Notes under the pieces: generated by a model | What the model saw: the letters and a program-made list of their open reading frames with translations, nothing else | Database searches by the model: none | Told to the model about the DNA's origin: nothing | Translations under genes and position numbers: made by a program | NCBI GenBank assembly: GCA_002839855.1 | Contig: PGYV01000002.1 | Location: 267,125 to 331,124 of the forward strand | Reading direction: 5' to 3' | Length of the DNA stretch: 64,000 bases | Origin: Candidatus Goldiibacteriota bacterium HGW-Goldbacteria-1 | GTDB taxonomy: Bacteria; Oederibacteriota; PGYV01 | Shown: positions 34,864-42,370 of the stretch, piece by piece | Layout: every line of letters starts with the position of its first letter | How positions within the stretch are numbered: position 1 is the first letter of the stretch

Positions 34864-35433
34864 ATGAAAAGCGGAATGAAGGTACTGGCGGTAGTCCTTG
34901 GCCTGGTGTTGCTTGTGGCTATGCTTTTTGGATCTGTTTACAACAAACTGGTTAAGTTTGACGAAGGCATAACAGCTGCATGGGCACAGGTGGAAAATGT
35001 CCTGCAGAGGCGCGGTGATTTAATTCCGAACCTTGTAAATACAGTTAAAGGCTACGCGAAGCACGAAAAAGAAATTTTTGAAAACGTGGCAGCTGCAAGG
35101 GCGGGGCTTGCCGGCGCAAGAACAGTTGATGAAAAGGCAAAAGCGGCAGGGGTTATGGATACGGCTATTTCAAGGCTTCTGGCTATCGCGGAAAATTATC
35201 CGCAGCTTAAAGCAAATGAAAGTTTTAATAAATTAATGGATGAACTTGCAGGATCTGAAAACAGGATAGCCGTTGAAAGAAAAAAGTACAATGATGTTGT
35301 TCAGGCGTATAACACAACTGTCAGGACGTTTCCGGCAAATATCATAGCCGGCATGTTTGGTTTCCAGAAAAAAGAAGTTTATTTTAAGGCGGAAGAAGCA
35401 AAAAAAGAAGTCCCGGCAGTAAACTTTAATTAA
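34864..35433 (+). CDS. lemA: LemA family protein
   Basis: The 189-residue membrane-anchored protein has one N-terminal helix (about 5-26). The LemA core follows: AWAQVENVLQRRGDLIPNLV near 40, then VKGYAKHEKEIFENVAAARA, and at the end YNTTVRTFPANIIAGMFGF. The cytosolic or periplasmic helical bundle is of unknown biochemical function. It has an AAGGAG site, 22 bases after the nucleotidyltransferase. Its stop overlaps the ATG of the next gene (TAATG). Confidence 0.93.
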   Translation: MKSGMKVLAVVLGLVLLVAMLFGSVYNKLVKFDEGITAAWAQVENVLQRRGDLIPNLVNTVKGYAKHEKEIFENVAAARAGLAGARTVDEKAKAAGVMDTAISRLLAIAENYPQLKANESFNKLMDELAGSENRIAVERKKYNDVVQAYNTTVRTFPANIIAGMFGFQKKEVYFKAEEAKKEVPAVNFN

Positions 35434-35924
35434 TGTTTTACGGCTTATTTAAAAGTAAATTCGGCACGGGAGCAGTTGTCCTGTCTTTAAATGGCGCCCT
35501 TGTTGAGGTGTTTTTGCCGGATGCGGGTATTGAAAAGACGTTGAATAAGAAGTATCCCGGTGCTGTAAGAAAAAGTGTTAAAGAAGCCGCGATGCTGGAA
35601 AACTATTTTGCAGGTAATGATGAAAGTTTTAAAGGCATTAAAATTGATTTTTCAGGGCTGCCGTTATTTACCGTTAAGGTATTAAAGGCAATAAGAAATA
35701 TACCGCGCGGTGAAACGGTGACTTATAAACAGGCAGCCGCCATGGCAGGCAATATTAAAGCCGCAAGGGCGGCAGGCAGCGCTTTGTCACGCAATCCTGT
35801 GCCGGTAATAATCCCGTGCCACAGGGTACTGGCAAAAAACGGGCTTGGCGGTTTTTCGGCGGGGATTAAATGGAAATTAAGGCTGCTTGAAATTGAAAAA
35901 AAGAAAATTAACCGGGAGATTTAA
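35433..35924 (+). CDS. ogt: methylated-DNA-protein-cysteine methyltransferase
   Basis: This protein repairs O6-alkylguanine by transferring the alkyl group to its own Cys. The 163-residue protein has a degenerate N-terminal domain and the C-terminal DNA-binding domain: IPRGETVTYKQAAAMAG near 91, the helix AARAAGSALSRNP with the Arg finger near 110, and the acceptor-Cys motif IIPCHRVLA near 127, followed by GLGGFSAGIKWKLRLLEIE. The start overlaps the lemA stop by one base. Confidence 0.94.
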   Translation: MFYGLFKSKFGTGAVVLSLNGALVEVFLPDAGIEKTLNKKYPGAVRKSVKEAAMLENYFAGNDESFKGIKIDFSGLPLFTVKVLKAIRNIPRGETVTYKQAAAMAGNIKAARAAGSALSRNPVPVIIPCHRVLAKNGLGGFSAGIKWKLRLLEIEKKKINREI

Positions 35925-35926
35925 AA

Positions 35927-36328
35927 ATGAAAAAAACTGTAAAAACTGTTCAGAAGAAAACGGTTTATAAGGCCGCCTGTGCGGACTGCGGCGCGCTTAT
36001 ACCTGAAGAACAGGTATGCGTAAAAGACGGAAAACATTATTGTGTTTCCTGCGCGGTCAATGAAAAACAGCCTTCCTTGTACGCGCCTAAAGGTTTTTTA
36101 AAAGTTATAGTTTATATTTTGTGCCTTAATCCGGTAATCGGTTTCCTGATAGGCACTTTGTATCATTCACAGCCGGATAAAACAAATAAGGCTTTTGCAA
36201 AGGTTTGCTATATTATCATGGCGATAGGGCTTGTGTTCTGCCTGTTTTTTCTTTTTTTAATGGCCGCGGCGGGTAGTTTTATGTCCGGCGCTGAAGGCGG
36301 GGCATACATACAGGAAGGATATTACTAA
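35927..36328 (+). CDS. zinc-ribbon membrane protein of unknown function
   Basis: The 133-residue protein has an N-terminal zinc-ribbon-like module with two Cys pairs (CADCGALIPEEQVC, then HYCVSCA, about residues 19-42). Two hydrophobic helices follow, near 60-80 and 95-120. The GGGAGATTT site precedes the ATG. It is embedded in a tight run between the MGMT and recO genes. No specific family was recognised. Confidence 0.65.
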   Translation: MKKTVKTVQKKTVYKAACADCGALIPEEQVCVKDGKHYCVSCAVNEKQPSLYAPKGFLKVIVYILCLNPVIGFLIGTLYHSQPDKTNKAFAKVCYIIMAIGLVFCLFFLFLMAAAGSFMSGAEGGAYIQEGYY

Positions 36329-36331
36329 ATA

Positions 36332-36973
36332 ATGGAAATTAAAACTTCCGGGATTGTTTTAAAAAGGTTTGACAGGGCGGAAAATGACAATGTTACTTCT
36401 GTTTTTACGGAAGGCGCAGGCAAGATATACGTTGTTTCCAAAGGCACCAGAAAACCTGCCAGCCGTTTTAAAAATTCGCTGGAACTTTTCAGTTTAAGCG
36501 ATTTTATGCTTACAAGAAAAAATCCTGATTCGCGTTATTTTACCCTTATACAGGCAAAGCCGCAGAACTCTTTTGCAGGCATAAGAAGCAGTTTAAAAAA
36601 AATCGCGCTTGCTTATTACATCATAGAACTTGTGGAAAAGTTTATGCAGCCGGAAGACGTCAATAATGAGATGTATGGCCTTGTTTTAAAGACACTGCTG
36701 GCGGTTGAAACCTGCGGGGTAAAAGAAGCGGCGGAGCACGGCGCAAGGTTCAAGGCCCAGCTTCTTAAATGCGCGGGGTTTAACCCGTCTGATGACGCGG
36801 AATTTCTGGATGCCCGCTGTGTTGAAACCTGCGTCAGAGAGCAGTTAAAAGAGATGGGCAGCGGTGATAATGGATGCTATTCGGATGCCCTTAATAACAT
36901 ACTGGATTCATACATTACGACAGTCCTTGAAGAAGAGCCTGAAAGCATGAAGTTTTACGGGAGCATAAAATGA
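36332..36973 (+). CDS. recO: DNA repair protein RecO
   Basis: RecO helps RecA load on SSB-coated single-stranded DNA in the RecF pathway. The 213-residue protein has the N-terminal OB domain (SGIVLKRFDRAENDNVTSVFTEGAGKI-like start, then VVSKGTRKPASRFKNSLELFS) and a helical C-terminal domain. The usual Cys4 zinc site is missing, as in many RecO proteins. It starts 3 bases after the previous stop and overlaps the next start by ATGA. Confidence 0.88.
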   Translation: MEIKTSGIVLKRFDRAENDNVTSVFTEGAGKIYVVSKGTRKPASRFKNSLELFSLSDFMLTRKNPDSRYFTLIQAKPQNSFAGIRSSLKKIALAYYIIELVEKFMQPEDVNNEMYGLVLKTLLAVETCGVKEAAEHGARFKAQLLKCAGFNPSDDAEFLDARCVETCVREQLKEMGSGDNGCYSDALNNILDSYITTVLEEEPESMKFYGSIK

Positions 36974-37431
36974 ACCGGAAGATTATTTATCTTATGGCGG
37001 CTGTGCTGTTTCTTTTTTCGGCGTGTGCTTCATTAAAAGGTTCGGGTGAGACTGCAAGGGCTTCCGGGCCGAACGCAAACGCAAGGGAAGCCGTGGTAAA
37101 CGCGGCCAAGGATATGCTTAACAGAAGCTATCAGTATGGATCGCTGGACTGTTCCGGGCTTGCACAGAAAGCTTATTCTAAGGCCGGTATTAGCATTCCA
37201 AGGACAGCTTTATCGCAGTATTCAAAGTCAAAAAAAATCGGCAGGTCAAACCTTGAAAAAGGGGATCTGGTCTTCTTTAATACAAGCGGCGGCGGTGTGT
37301 CGCACGTGGGCGTATATATAGGCGGCGGTGTGTTTATTCACGCCCCCAAAACAGGCGACTCTGTAAGAAAAGACGAACTTGAAAACGTCTATTGGAAAAG
37401 AGTTTATATGGGCGCCGGACATTACTTTTAA
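36970..37431 (+). CDS. NlpC/P60 lipoprotein endopeptidase
   Basis: The 153-residue protein has a lipoprotein signal peptide (lipobox LFSACAS, Cys at ~19). Its NlpC/P60 domain carries the catalytic Cys in SLDCSGLAQ near 59, the His in SHVGVYIGGG near 112 and the third polar residue in FIHAPKTG near 124. It would cleave peptide stems of peptidoglycan in the periplasm. It overlaps recO by 4 bases, and a paralog follows 11 bases downstream. Confidence 0.92.
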   Translation: MNRKIIYLMAAVLFLFSACASLKGSGETARASGPNANAREAVVNAAKDMLNRSYQYGSLDCSGLAQKAYSKAGISIPRTALSQYSKSKKIGRSNLEKGDLVFFNTSGGGVSHVGVYIGGGVFIHAPKTGDSVRKDELENVYWKRVYMGAGHYF

Positions 37432-37442
37432 GAGGTAATAAT

Positions 37443-38018
37443 ATGAGACTATTTAAAACAGCAGTCACAGGGGTTCTGGTTCTGGTTTTTATTATATCTT
37501 CGGGTATAATTAGCAGGGCTGAATTATATAATCTTGAAGTGCAGCAGGAAATTGAAAAAGAAGCTCAGCTTAAAGAAGCCGCAAAAAAGCCTGTAAAGAA
37601 AAAAGAGAAAAAGAAACCTAAATTGACGGGTGAAGCTGCCAAACGGGAAAAAATTGTAAACGCTGCCATGGCGCTTATAGGCCAGGATTACTGGCCGGGC
37701 GGGACAGGCAGCGAGGAAGATTATGGCTACGATTGTTCCGGGTTAACACAGCATGCTTATATGGCAGCGGGTATAGCCATTCCAAAGAAATCAACAGAAC
37801 AATACAGAAAAGCAAATATCATACTGCAGAGGGAATTAAAAAGAGGGGATCTTGTATTTTTTAACACGCGTGGAACGGGTGTGAATCATGTGGGTGTTTA
37901 TATAGGCGGAGGTATGTTTGTACACGCGCCGGGTATTGGCAAACAGATTCAGACAGCGGATTTAAATAAAAACTATTGGGGTTCCAGATTTTTTGGGGCG
38001 GGAAGATACATAAAATAA
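37443..38018 (+). CDS. NlpC/P60 family endopeptidase, secreted
   Basis: The 191-residue protein starts at ATG 37443 behind AGAGGTAA (an upstream in-frame ATG at 37392 lies inside the previous gene). The hydrophobic signal segment ends near residue 25. A Lys-rich linker (KKPVKKKEKKKPKL) follows, then the peptidase domain with catalytic DCSGLTQHAY near 99, NHVGVYIGGG and FVHAPGIG. It is clearly a paralog of the gene just upstream but has a basic linker and no lipobox. Confidence 0.92.
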   Translation: MRLFKTAVTGVLVLVFIISSGIISRAELYNLEVQQEIEKEAQLKEAAKKPVKKKEKKKPKLTGEAAKREKIVNAAMALIGQDYWPGGTGSEEDYGYDCSGLTQHAYMAAGIAIPKKSTEQYRKANIILQRELKRGDLVFFNTRGTGVNHVGVYIGGGMFVHAPGIGKQIQTADLNKNYWGSRFFGAGRYIK

Positions 38019-38039
38019 ATTTACGCTGCGGGGGTTAAA

Positions 38040-39275
38040 ATGGATTTGAAAAAATTAAAGAGCCGGGTTACCTTTATCAAACTGATGATATTTGTGGTTT
38101 TTGCCGTTGCCATCTTTTTTGCGGTCACTTCAAAGCCTAAACTTAGCCCTGAACTTGCCGCCAACCTTACAGAGGTGGTTTTTAAATCTTTCGGAGGCGA
38201 AAGGGCGGATTGGGCGTGGACACTTCTTGAAGATAATGGTTATGTAGCGGTGGGCGACACGGCTTCATATGGAGCCGGGCTTACGGATGTATATCTTATA
38301 AAGACAGATTATGACGGCAGCCTTTTATGGACAAGGACTTTTGGCGGCGCCGGAAAAGATAATGGGATAGCTGTTATAAAAGGGCATAAACAGGGTTATG
38401 TCATAGCGGGCGGCACCGGTACTGATACCGCGGGAGAGATGGACGCGTATATTGTAAGGACGGACAGCGACGGGGAAAAAGTCTGGGAAAAGACATTTGG
38501 CGGCGAAAACTATGACTTTGCTTATTCTGTAGCCAAAACACGCGACGGTAATTATGTGGCGGCGGGGTATTCAAGTTCTTTTAATACGGAAAAAAATTCT
38601 GACATTTACATTTTTAAGTTTGATGATAAAGGCAATAAGATATGGGATACAGTTTACGGCGGAGCCGGCTGGGACACGGCGTACAGCATAATTGAAACAA
38701 AAGACGGCGGGCTGATTTACACCGGATATATTGATAAGCAAAAAGAAGGCGAGACAGATATAATATTGATGAAAACAGACGCTGAAGGAAACTGCAGATG
38801 GGCAAGGACATACGGAGGCGTAAGAAAAGACGTGGGGACTAATGTCATAGAAACTAAAGACGGCGGTTATCTGATAACCGGAAAGTCCACGTCATATATA
38901 GGAAGAGGAATGGGATGGGATATAATAGCGCTTAAGACGGATGCAAAGGGCAACAGCCAGTGGGCGGCATTTCTGCCTGCAGCAGAGTCTGATGTGGGCT
39001 ACAACGCCGTTGAAGAAAAAGGCGGTTATACGATAGCCGGTACAAAAAGGTGTTACGGAATATGTGACGCGAATGTTTACATTGCTAAAATTGACCTTAA
39101 GGGCAACACGCTCTCTTATAAGATTTACGCGGGCAGCAAGGATGATAATTGCAGCTCTATAATTAAAGATTCAAAGGGCGATTATGTCCTTGCTGGTACC
39201 ACTTCTTCCGCCGGAAACCTAAGCGGCGATATATTCCTTATGAAAGTTGACCCGCAGGGAGTTAAAACCTGGTAA
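38040..39275 (+). CDS. membrane-anchored seven-repeat beta-propeller-like protein
   Basis: The 411-residue protein has an N-terminal membrane anchor (FIKLMIFVVFAVAIFFAV, about 12-30) and then seven repeats of about 50 residues. Each has the pattern W..T(F/Y)GG..D.A.S...T.DGGY...G....G..D.Y..K.D..GN..W, the last ending VKTW. Seven blades suggest a closed propeller exposed outside the inner membrane. The sixth copy lacks the TFGG element (it reads AAFLPAAESD). No enzymatic motif is seen; binding or envelope assembly is possible. GGGGT precedes the ATG. Confidence 0.75.
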   Translation: MDLKKLKSRVTFIKLMIFVVFAVAIFFAVTSKPKLSPELAANLTEVVFKSFGGERADWAWTLLEDNGYVAVGDTASYGAGLTDVYLIKTDYDGSLLWTRTFGGAGKDNGIAVIKGHKQGYVIAGGTGTDTAGEMDAYIVRTDSDGEKVWEKTFGGENYDFAYSVAKTRDGNYVAAGYSSSFNTEKNSDIYIFKFDDKGNKIWDTVYGGAGWDTAYSIIETKDGGLIYTGYIDKQKEGETDIILMKTDAEGNCRWARTYGGVRKDVGTNVIETKDGGYLITGKSTSYIGRGMGWDIIALKTDAKGNSQWAAFLPAAESDVGYNAVEEKGGYTIAGTKRCYGICDANVYIAKIDLKGNTLSYKIYAGSKDDNCSSIIKDSKGDYVLAGTTSSAGNLSGDIFLMKVDPQGVKTW

Positions 39276-39277
39276 AG

Positions 39278-39871
39278 ATGAAAATTCATACATTGGTATC
39301 AGAAGATTACGGGGAAAACACTTATATTCTGGAAACGGGTGATAATAAAGCTGTTGTAATAGACCCGGGAGCGGAATATCCGCAGATTTTATCTGTGCTA
39401 CAGGAAAACAAACTTAATGTTGAATATGTCCTGCTTACTCACGGACATTACGACCATACAATAGCGGCGGAAAATTTCAATTCCGCCATCATTTACGCTC
39501 ACGCCGAAGAAAAAGACCTGCTGGCAGCTCCTGCATACAATCTTTCCGCCTATACAGGACGGCAAATAAGTGTAAAAAACATTAATTATATAGAGGGTAA
39601 TGAAGCACAGGTTAACGGCATGAAATTCTATCACACCCCCGGGCATACTTTAGGCTGCATGGTAATTCTTATCGGGGATATCCTTTTTTCAGGGGATACG
39701 CTTTTCTATGATACGGTGGGAAGGACAGACCTGCCGTCGGGGGATTCGAAAAAACTTCAAAACAGCTTAAAAGTATTTGATAAATTTGATAAGGATATAA
39801 CTGTTTACCCGGGGCACGGCACACCATTTACGCTTAGGGATGCTTATAAAATAAACTATTTTTTAAAGTGA
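39278..39871 (+). CDS. metallo-beta-lactamase-fold hydrolase (glyoxalase II-like)
   Basis: The 197-residue cytosolic protein has the metal-binding THGHYDHT near 56, HTPGHTLGCM near 113, GDTLFYDTVGRTD near 140 and a final PGHGTPFTL near 172. This is the YcbL/glyoxalase II-type arrangement, hydrolysing thioesters such as acylglutathione analogues. The exact substrate is unknown. It starts 2 bases after the propeller gene. Confidence 0.92.
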   Translation: MKIHTLVSEDYGENTYILETGDNKAVVIDPGAEYPQILSVLQENKLNVEYVLLTHGHYDHTIAAENFNSAIIYAHAEEKDLLAAPAYNLSAYTGRQISVKNINYIEGNEAQVNGMKFYHTPGHTLGCMVILIGDILFSGDTLFYDTVGRTDLPSGDSKKLQNSLKVFDKFDKDITVYPGHGTPFTLRDAYKINYFLK

Positions 39872-39967
39872 TAAATTGCCGGCCAAACATACTGATTTAT
39901 AATATAAAAAATCGTTCGTGATAAATAATTCCGGAAAATATATGTATAACAGGCAGTTGGAGGGAAA

Positions 39968-40711
39968 ATGAATAAATACTTAATGATGATAATGTTTCTT
40001 TGTATTTTTTTAACTTCATGTCAGACTGCTCCGGTTATAGATAGTGCCAATTCAATGAAGGCAAATGAAACTAAAATGATTAATTCTTTAAGGTATTGTA
40101 AACAAGTATTTAGTAAAGGAACGGGGTTGCCGATTGATGAAACGGTATGGTATTTTGATATTGCAGCAGGTCCCAGAATTGGATTAGATGATTACTGGGA
40201 AGTTGGTGGTGTTGCAGGGCTTGGGCTTTCTTATTTGGGTGGTGATATAAAGCGCGAGCTTTTTAATGTGGGAGGTTTTTATACATCGGTGGATCTTAAT
40301 CTGATTCTTCATATACAATATTTTCAATATGGTTTTTTATTGCTTTCAACATTGGAAATACCTGACAGTTTTAATATAACTGCTGAAGTTGGAATTTGTT
40401 CTGTAAATGGATTTAATTCAAAAAATTATGCCGGTGGAGATAGAATGCCGACATATTTTCTTCCGGTAAGTGCGGCATATTTTGATGCCGGAATAATAGT
40501 AACGCATAAAGTGGGTGAAATGTCGGATAAATACGAAACGGACACGTCAGCAACTTCGAAAACAATAGAAACAAAATATGATATTTTATTAGGTATAAGT
40601 TTAATGTACAGAAAAGAAATTTCTGACTGGAAACTGGATTCATTTATACCTGGCCTGCTTATTACTTATCACGCTGCGAATAACAGGATATTTAATAATC
40701 CTCCAAAATGA
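39968..40711 (+). CDS. lipoprotein of unknown function
   Basis: The 247-residue protein has a lipoprotein signal (NKYLMMIMFLCIFLTSCQ, Cys at ~18). The mature part is rich in glycine and aromatic residues with likely beta strands (AAGPRIGLDDYWEVGGVAGLG), resembling barrel or barrel-associated envelope proteins. GGAGGG precedes the ATG. It is more AT-rich than its neighbours, which may hint at lower expression or foreign origin. No family was recognised. Confidence 0.6.
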   Translation: MNKYLMMIMFLCIFLTSCQTAPVIDSANSMKANETKMINSLRYCKQVFSKGTGLPIDETVWYFDIAAGPRIGLDDYWEVGGVAGLGLSYLGGDIKRELFNVGGFYTSVDLNLILHIQYFQYGFLLLSTLEIPDSFNITAEVGICSVNGFNSKNYAGGDRMPTYFLPVSAAYFDAGIIVTHKVGEMSDKYETDTSATSKTIETKYDILLGISLMYRKEISDWKLDSFIPGLLITYHAANNRIFNNPPK

Positions 40712-40830
40712 ATTTTTAATGCGCGCCCGCAAAAAGGGGTTTTATAAAAATTATATGTCCTAAAAATTTTATTTTGGACAACTGCAACAGGGAATAGGAG
40801 TTTTATCCTGAAAAATCTTATAATTACCCG

Positions 40831-40859
40831 TTGACATAACCCTGAATATACAATATAAT
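40831..40859 (+). promoter_or_regulatory. perfect-consensus promoter P1 of the small-protein pair
   Basis: TTGACA at 40831-40836 and TATAAT at 40854-40859 have a 17-base spacer, an exact sigma70 consensus. Confidence 0.8.
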
Positions 40860-40902
40860 CAATTTACTCAAATGATTAAATGAGAATACACGCTTTAACA
40901 TA

Positions 40903-40931
40903 TTGACAAATTCCACGTTAGTTAATATAAT
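40903..40931 (+). promoter_or_regulatory. perfect-consensus promoter P2 of the small-protein pair
   Basis: TTGACA at 40903-40908 and TATAAT at 40926-40931 have a 17-base spacer. It lies 72 bases after P1, in tandem. The rest of the 280-base gap holds no gene. Confidence 0.8.
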
Positions 40932-40993
40932 TTATATAACAAAATATTTAAAAAACACAATCGTGGTCAAAATAAGTATTAGGGAAGGTTTGG

Positions 40994-41311
40994 ATGACAA
41001 AAGAAGAATTCTACGAAGCTGTCAATCTGCTTGAGGCGGTTTATATTCAGTTTAATAACCGTACGCTTCGTTATAATTATATTGATGAAAAGCAGGGGAT
41101 GAACCTCTTGAAAGTTGTGTCTGTTCTTAGAATTAGCCCTGAATATAAAGGTACTCCCGCCGAAGCTTTTCTAAATAAAGCGGTCTCTTTTTCAGGTCTA
41201 AAGGACTGCTCCAGGATTGATGCCGTATTTGAGATGATTAAAGAGATAAAAAAATACATAGAAGAAACAGCGGCCGGCAAAAGGCTGAAGAAAAAGAACT
41301 TCATATTCTGA
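40994..41311 (+). CDS. small protein of unknown function, paralog of the next gene
   Basis: The 105-residue, helix-rich cytosolic protein has a basic end (KRLKKKNFIF). It aligns by eye with the following protein: EEFYEAVNLLEAVY against QEFTENLQTWLEIY, and GMNLLKVVSVLRISPEYKGTPAEAF against GMLRVCSAFRVPEAMEATPAKEV. Two perfect-consensus promoters in tandem imply very strong expression. AGGGAAGG precedes the ATG. No known family was recognised, and no toxin or DNA-binding motif is evident. Confidence 0.65.
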   Translation: MTKEEFYEAVNLLEAVYIQFNNRTLRYNYIDEKQGMNLLKVVSVLRISPEYKGTPAEAFLNKAVSFSGLKDCSRIDAVFEMIKEIKKYIEETAAGKRLKKKNFIF

Positions 41312-41322
41312 CGGAGATGGCT

Positions 41323-41622
41323 ATGGATACCCAGGAATTCACGGAAAACCTTCAGACATGGCTTGAAATTTACAGGGATAATGACAAAGTGAATATCCCG
41401 TACGATGATAAAACTGAAGATCAGGTACGTTGGGAAAACGGCATGCTAAGGGTATGTTCCGCTTTCAGGGTGCCGGAAGCAATGGAAGCCACCCCCGCAA
41501 AAGAAGTGATAACCACGCTTATAGAAAAATCAAAATCAGGCGACAGAAAAGTGCTTGGTGAAGTTTATGAAAATGCCTGCCTTATAGAGAAGTTCTTGAA
41601 AGGCTTTGAAAGTAATTCTTAA
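41323..41622 (+). CDS. small protein of unknown function, paralog of the previous gene
   Basis: The 99-residue acidic, helix-rich protein has ACGGAG at 41311-41316 which fits the ATG at 41323 (spacing 6). The in-frame ATG at 41317 is too close. It forms an operon with the 40994 gene (11-base gap) and shares the central GM-x(4-8)-R-(I/V)-x-x-x-x-x-x-T-P-A core with it. One paralog is basic at its C-terminus and the other acidic, which would suit a heteromeric pair; this is inference. Confidence 0.65.
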   Translation: MDTQEFTENLQTWLEIYRDNDKVNIPYDDKTEDQVRWENGMLRVCSAFRVPEAMEATPAKEVITTLIEKSKSGDRKVLGEVYENACLIEKFLKGFESNS

Positions 41623-41752
41623 CAGTATCTAATCCGCATTAATCCCAAAAAATTGTACCCTTAAGTTTTTCGGAATATATATTAAAATATCCTGAATAAT
41701 AAAATTTCTTCTTTATTAATACACTTACGGAATTATGCTTGCGTTTAATGCG

Positions 41753-41780
41753 TTGACAGAATGTTGTTTATGGATATAAT
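41753..41780 (+). promoter_or_regulatory. promoter of tRNA-Val
   Basis: TTGACA at 41753-41758 and TATAAT at 41775-41780, with a 16-base spacer, end 15 bases before the tRNA. Confidence 0.8.
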
Positions 41781-41795
41781 CAAATTATACAAGGT

Positions 41796-41872
41796 AGGCC
41801 GGTAACTCAGCTGGTTAGAGTGCCATCCTCACACGATGGAAGTCGGCGGTTCAAATCCGTTCCGGCCTACCA
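41796..41872 (+). tRNA. tRNA-Val (anticodon CAC)
   Basis: The acceptor AGGCCGG pairs with CCGGCCT. The D stem is ACTC/GAGT with GG in the loop. The anticodon stem CCATC/GATGG encloses loop CTCACAC with CAC at the anticodon positions, the T loop is GTTCAAATC-like, the discriminator is A, and CCA is encoded. Confidence 0.94.
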
Positions 41873-41885
41873 GAAAAAAACATAC

Positions 41886-41944
41886 GGGCTGTCAGCAAAG
41901 GGAAGTTTTAAGGCGAAACTTTTTTTGCTGACAGCCCTTTTTTT
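41886..41944 (+). terminator. intrinsic terminator after tRNA-Val
   Basis: GGGCTGTCAGCAAA pairs with TTTGCTGACAGCCC in a long stem, followed by seven T. The loop contains a further AAGTTT/AAACTT pairing. Confidence 0.9.
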
Positions 41945-42028
41945 ATCTCGTAATTGTATTTAAAAGGTATTTTATACGCTGGCCTTTAGCCCGCGGATTT
42001 TGAAATTTGTATTTGTAGATCTGATTGC

Positions 42029-42190
42029 CGCGCCTTTTAAGGCGCGTGTTTTTTTGATTTAAATACAACCTATAAAACCAACTGCCGCACATAATACCGA
42101 GCAATTTCATAATAGGCCAGGTATTAAAAAGGTGCGCCTACCGGAACAAGAGCGTTATTAAGAGCAACTGCCGCGGGCTAAAGACCCGCG
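42029..42190. repeat. cluster of REP-like palindromes
   Basis: The ~500-base gap between tRNA-Val and the PfkB gene holds several GC-rich hairpins of one family. CGCGCCTTTTAAGGCGCG is at 42029-42046, a half copy GGTGCGCCTACC is at 42131-42142, and CGCGGGCTAAAGACCCGCG is at 42172-42190, followed by TCTACC. The same motifs recur at 48.1 and 49.0-49.3 kb. Confidence 0.75.
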
Positions 42191-42260
42191 TCTACCACGG
42201 CTAACCGCAAATACTTGACTTCCGCTAATGCTTATCTGCTTATAGGTTAAGGTGCTTTTT

Positions 42261-42293
42261 AAGATAATTATCTTGTTTTCCTATATTTATAAT
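42261..42293 (+). promoter_or_regulatory. palindrome and -10 element before the PfkB gene
   Basis: The perfect 14-bp palindrome AAGATAATTATCTT at 42261-42274 covers the place of a -35 box for the TATAAT at 42288-42293, for which no good -35 exists. This is the layout of an operator or activator-dependent promoter. Confidence 0.45.
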
Positions 42294-42370
42294 GATAAAA
42301 TCGTATAAACATAAGGTTGTTTTTATGCCTTGCTGATGGCTCTGAATAGCGCTATTTATACGGAGGAAGT

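Noticed and set aside
41753-42370. tRNA-Val as attachment site of an integrated element
   Set aside because: No integrase, no repeated tRNA 3' end and ordinary genes on both sides.
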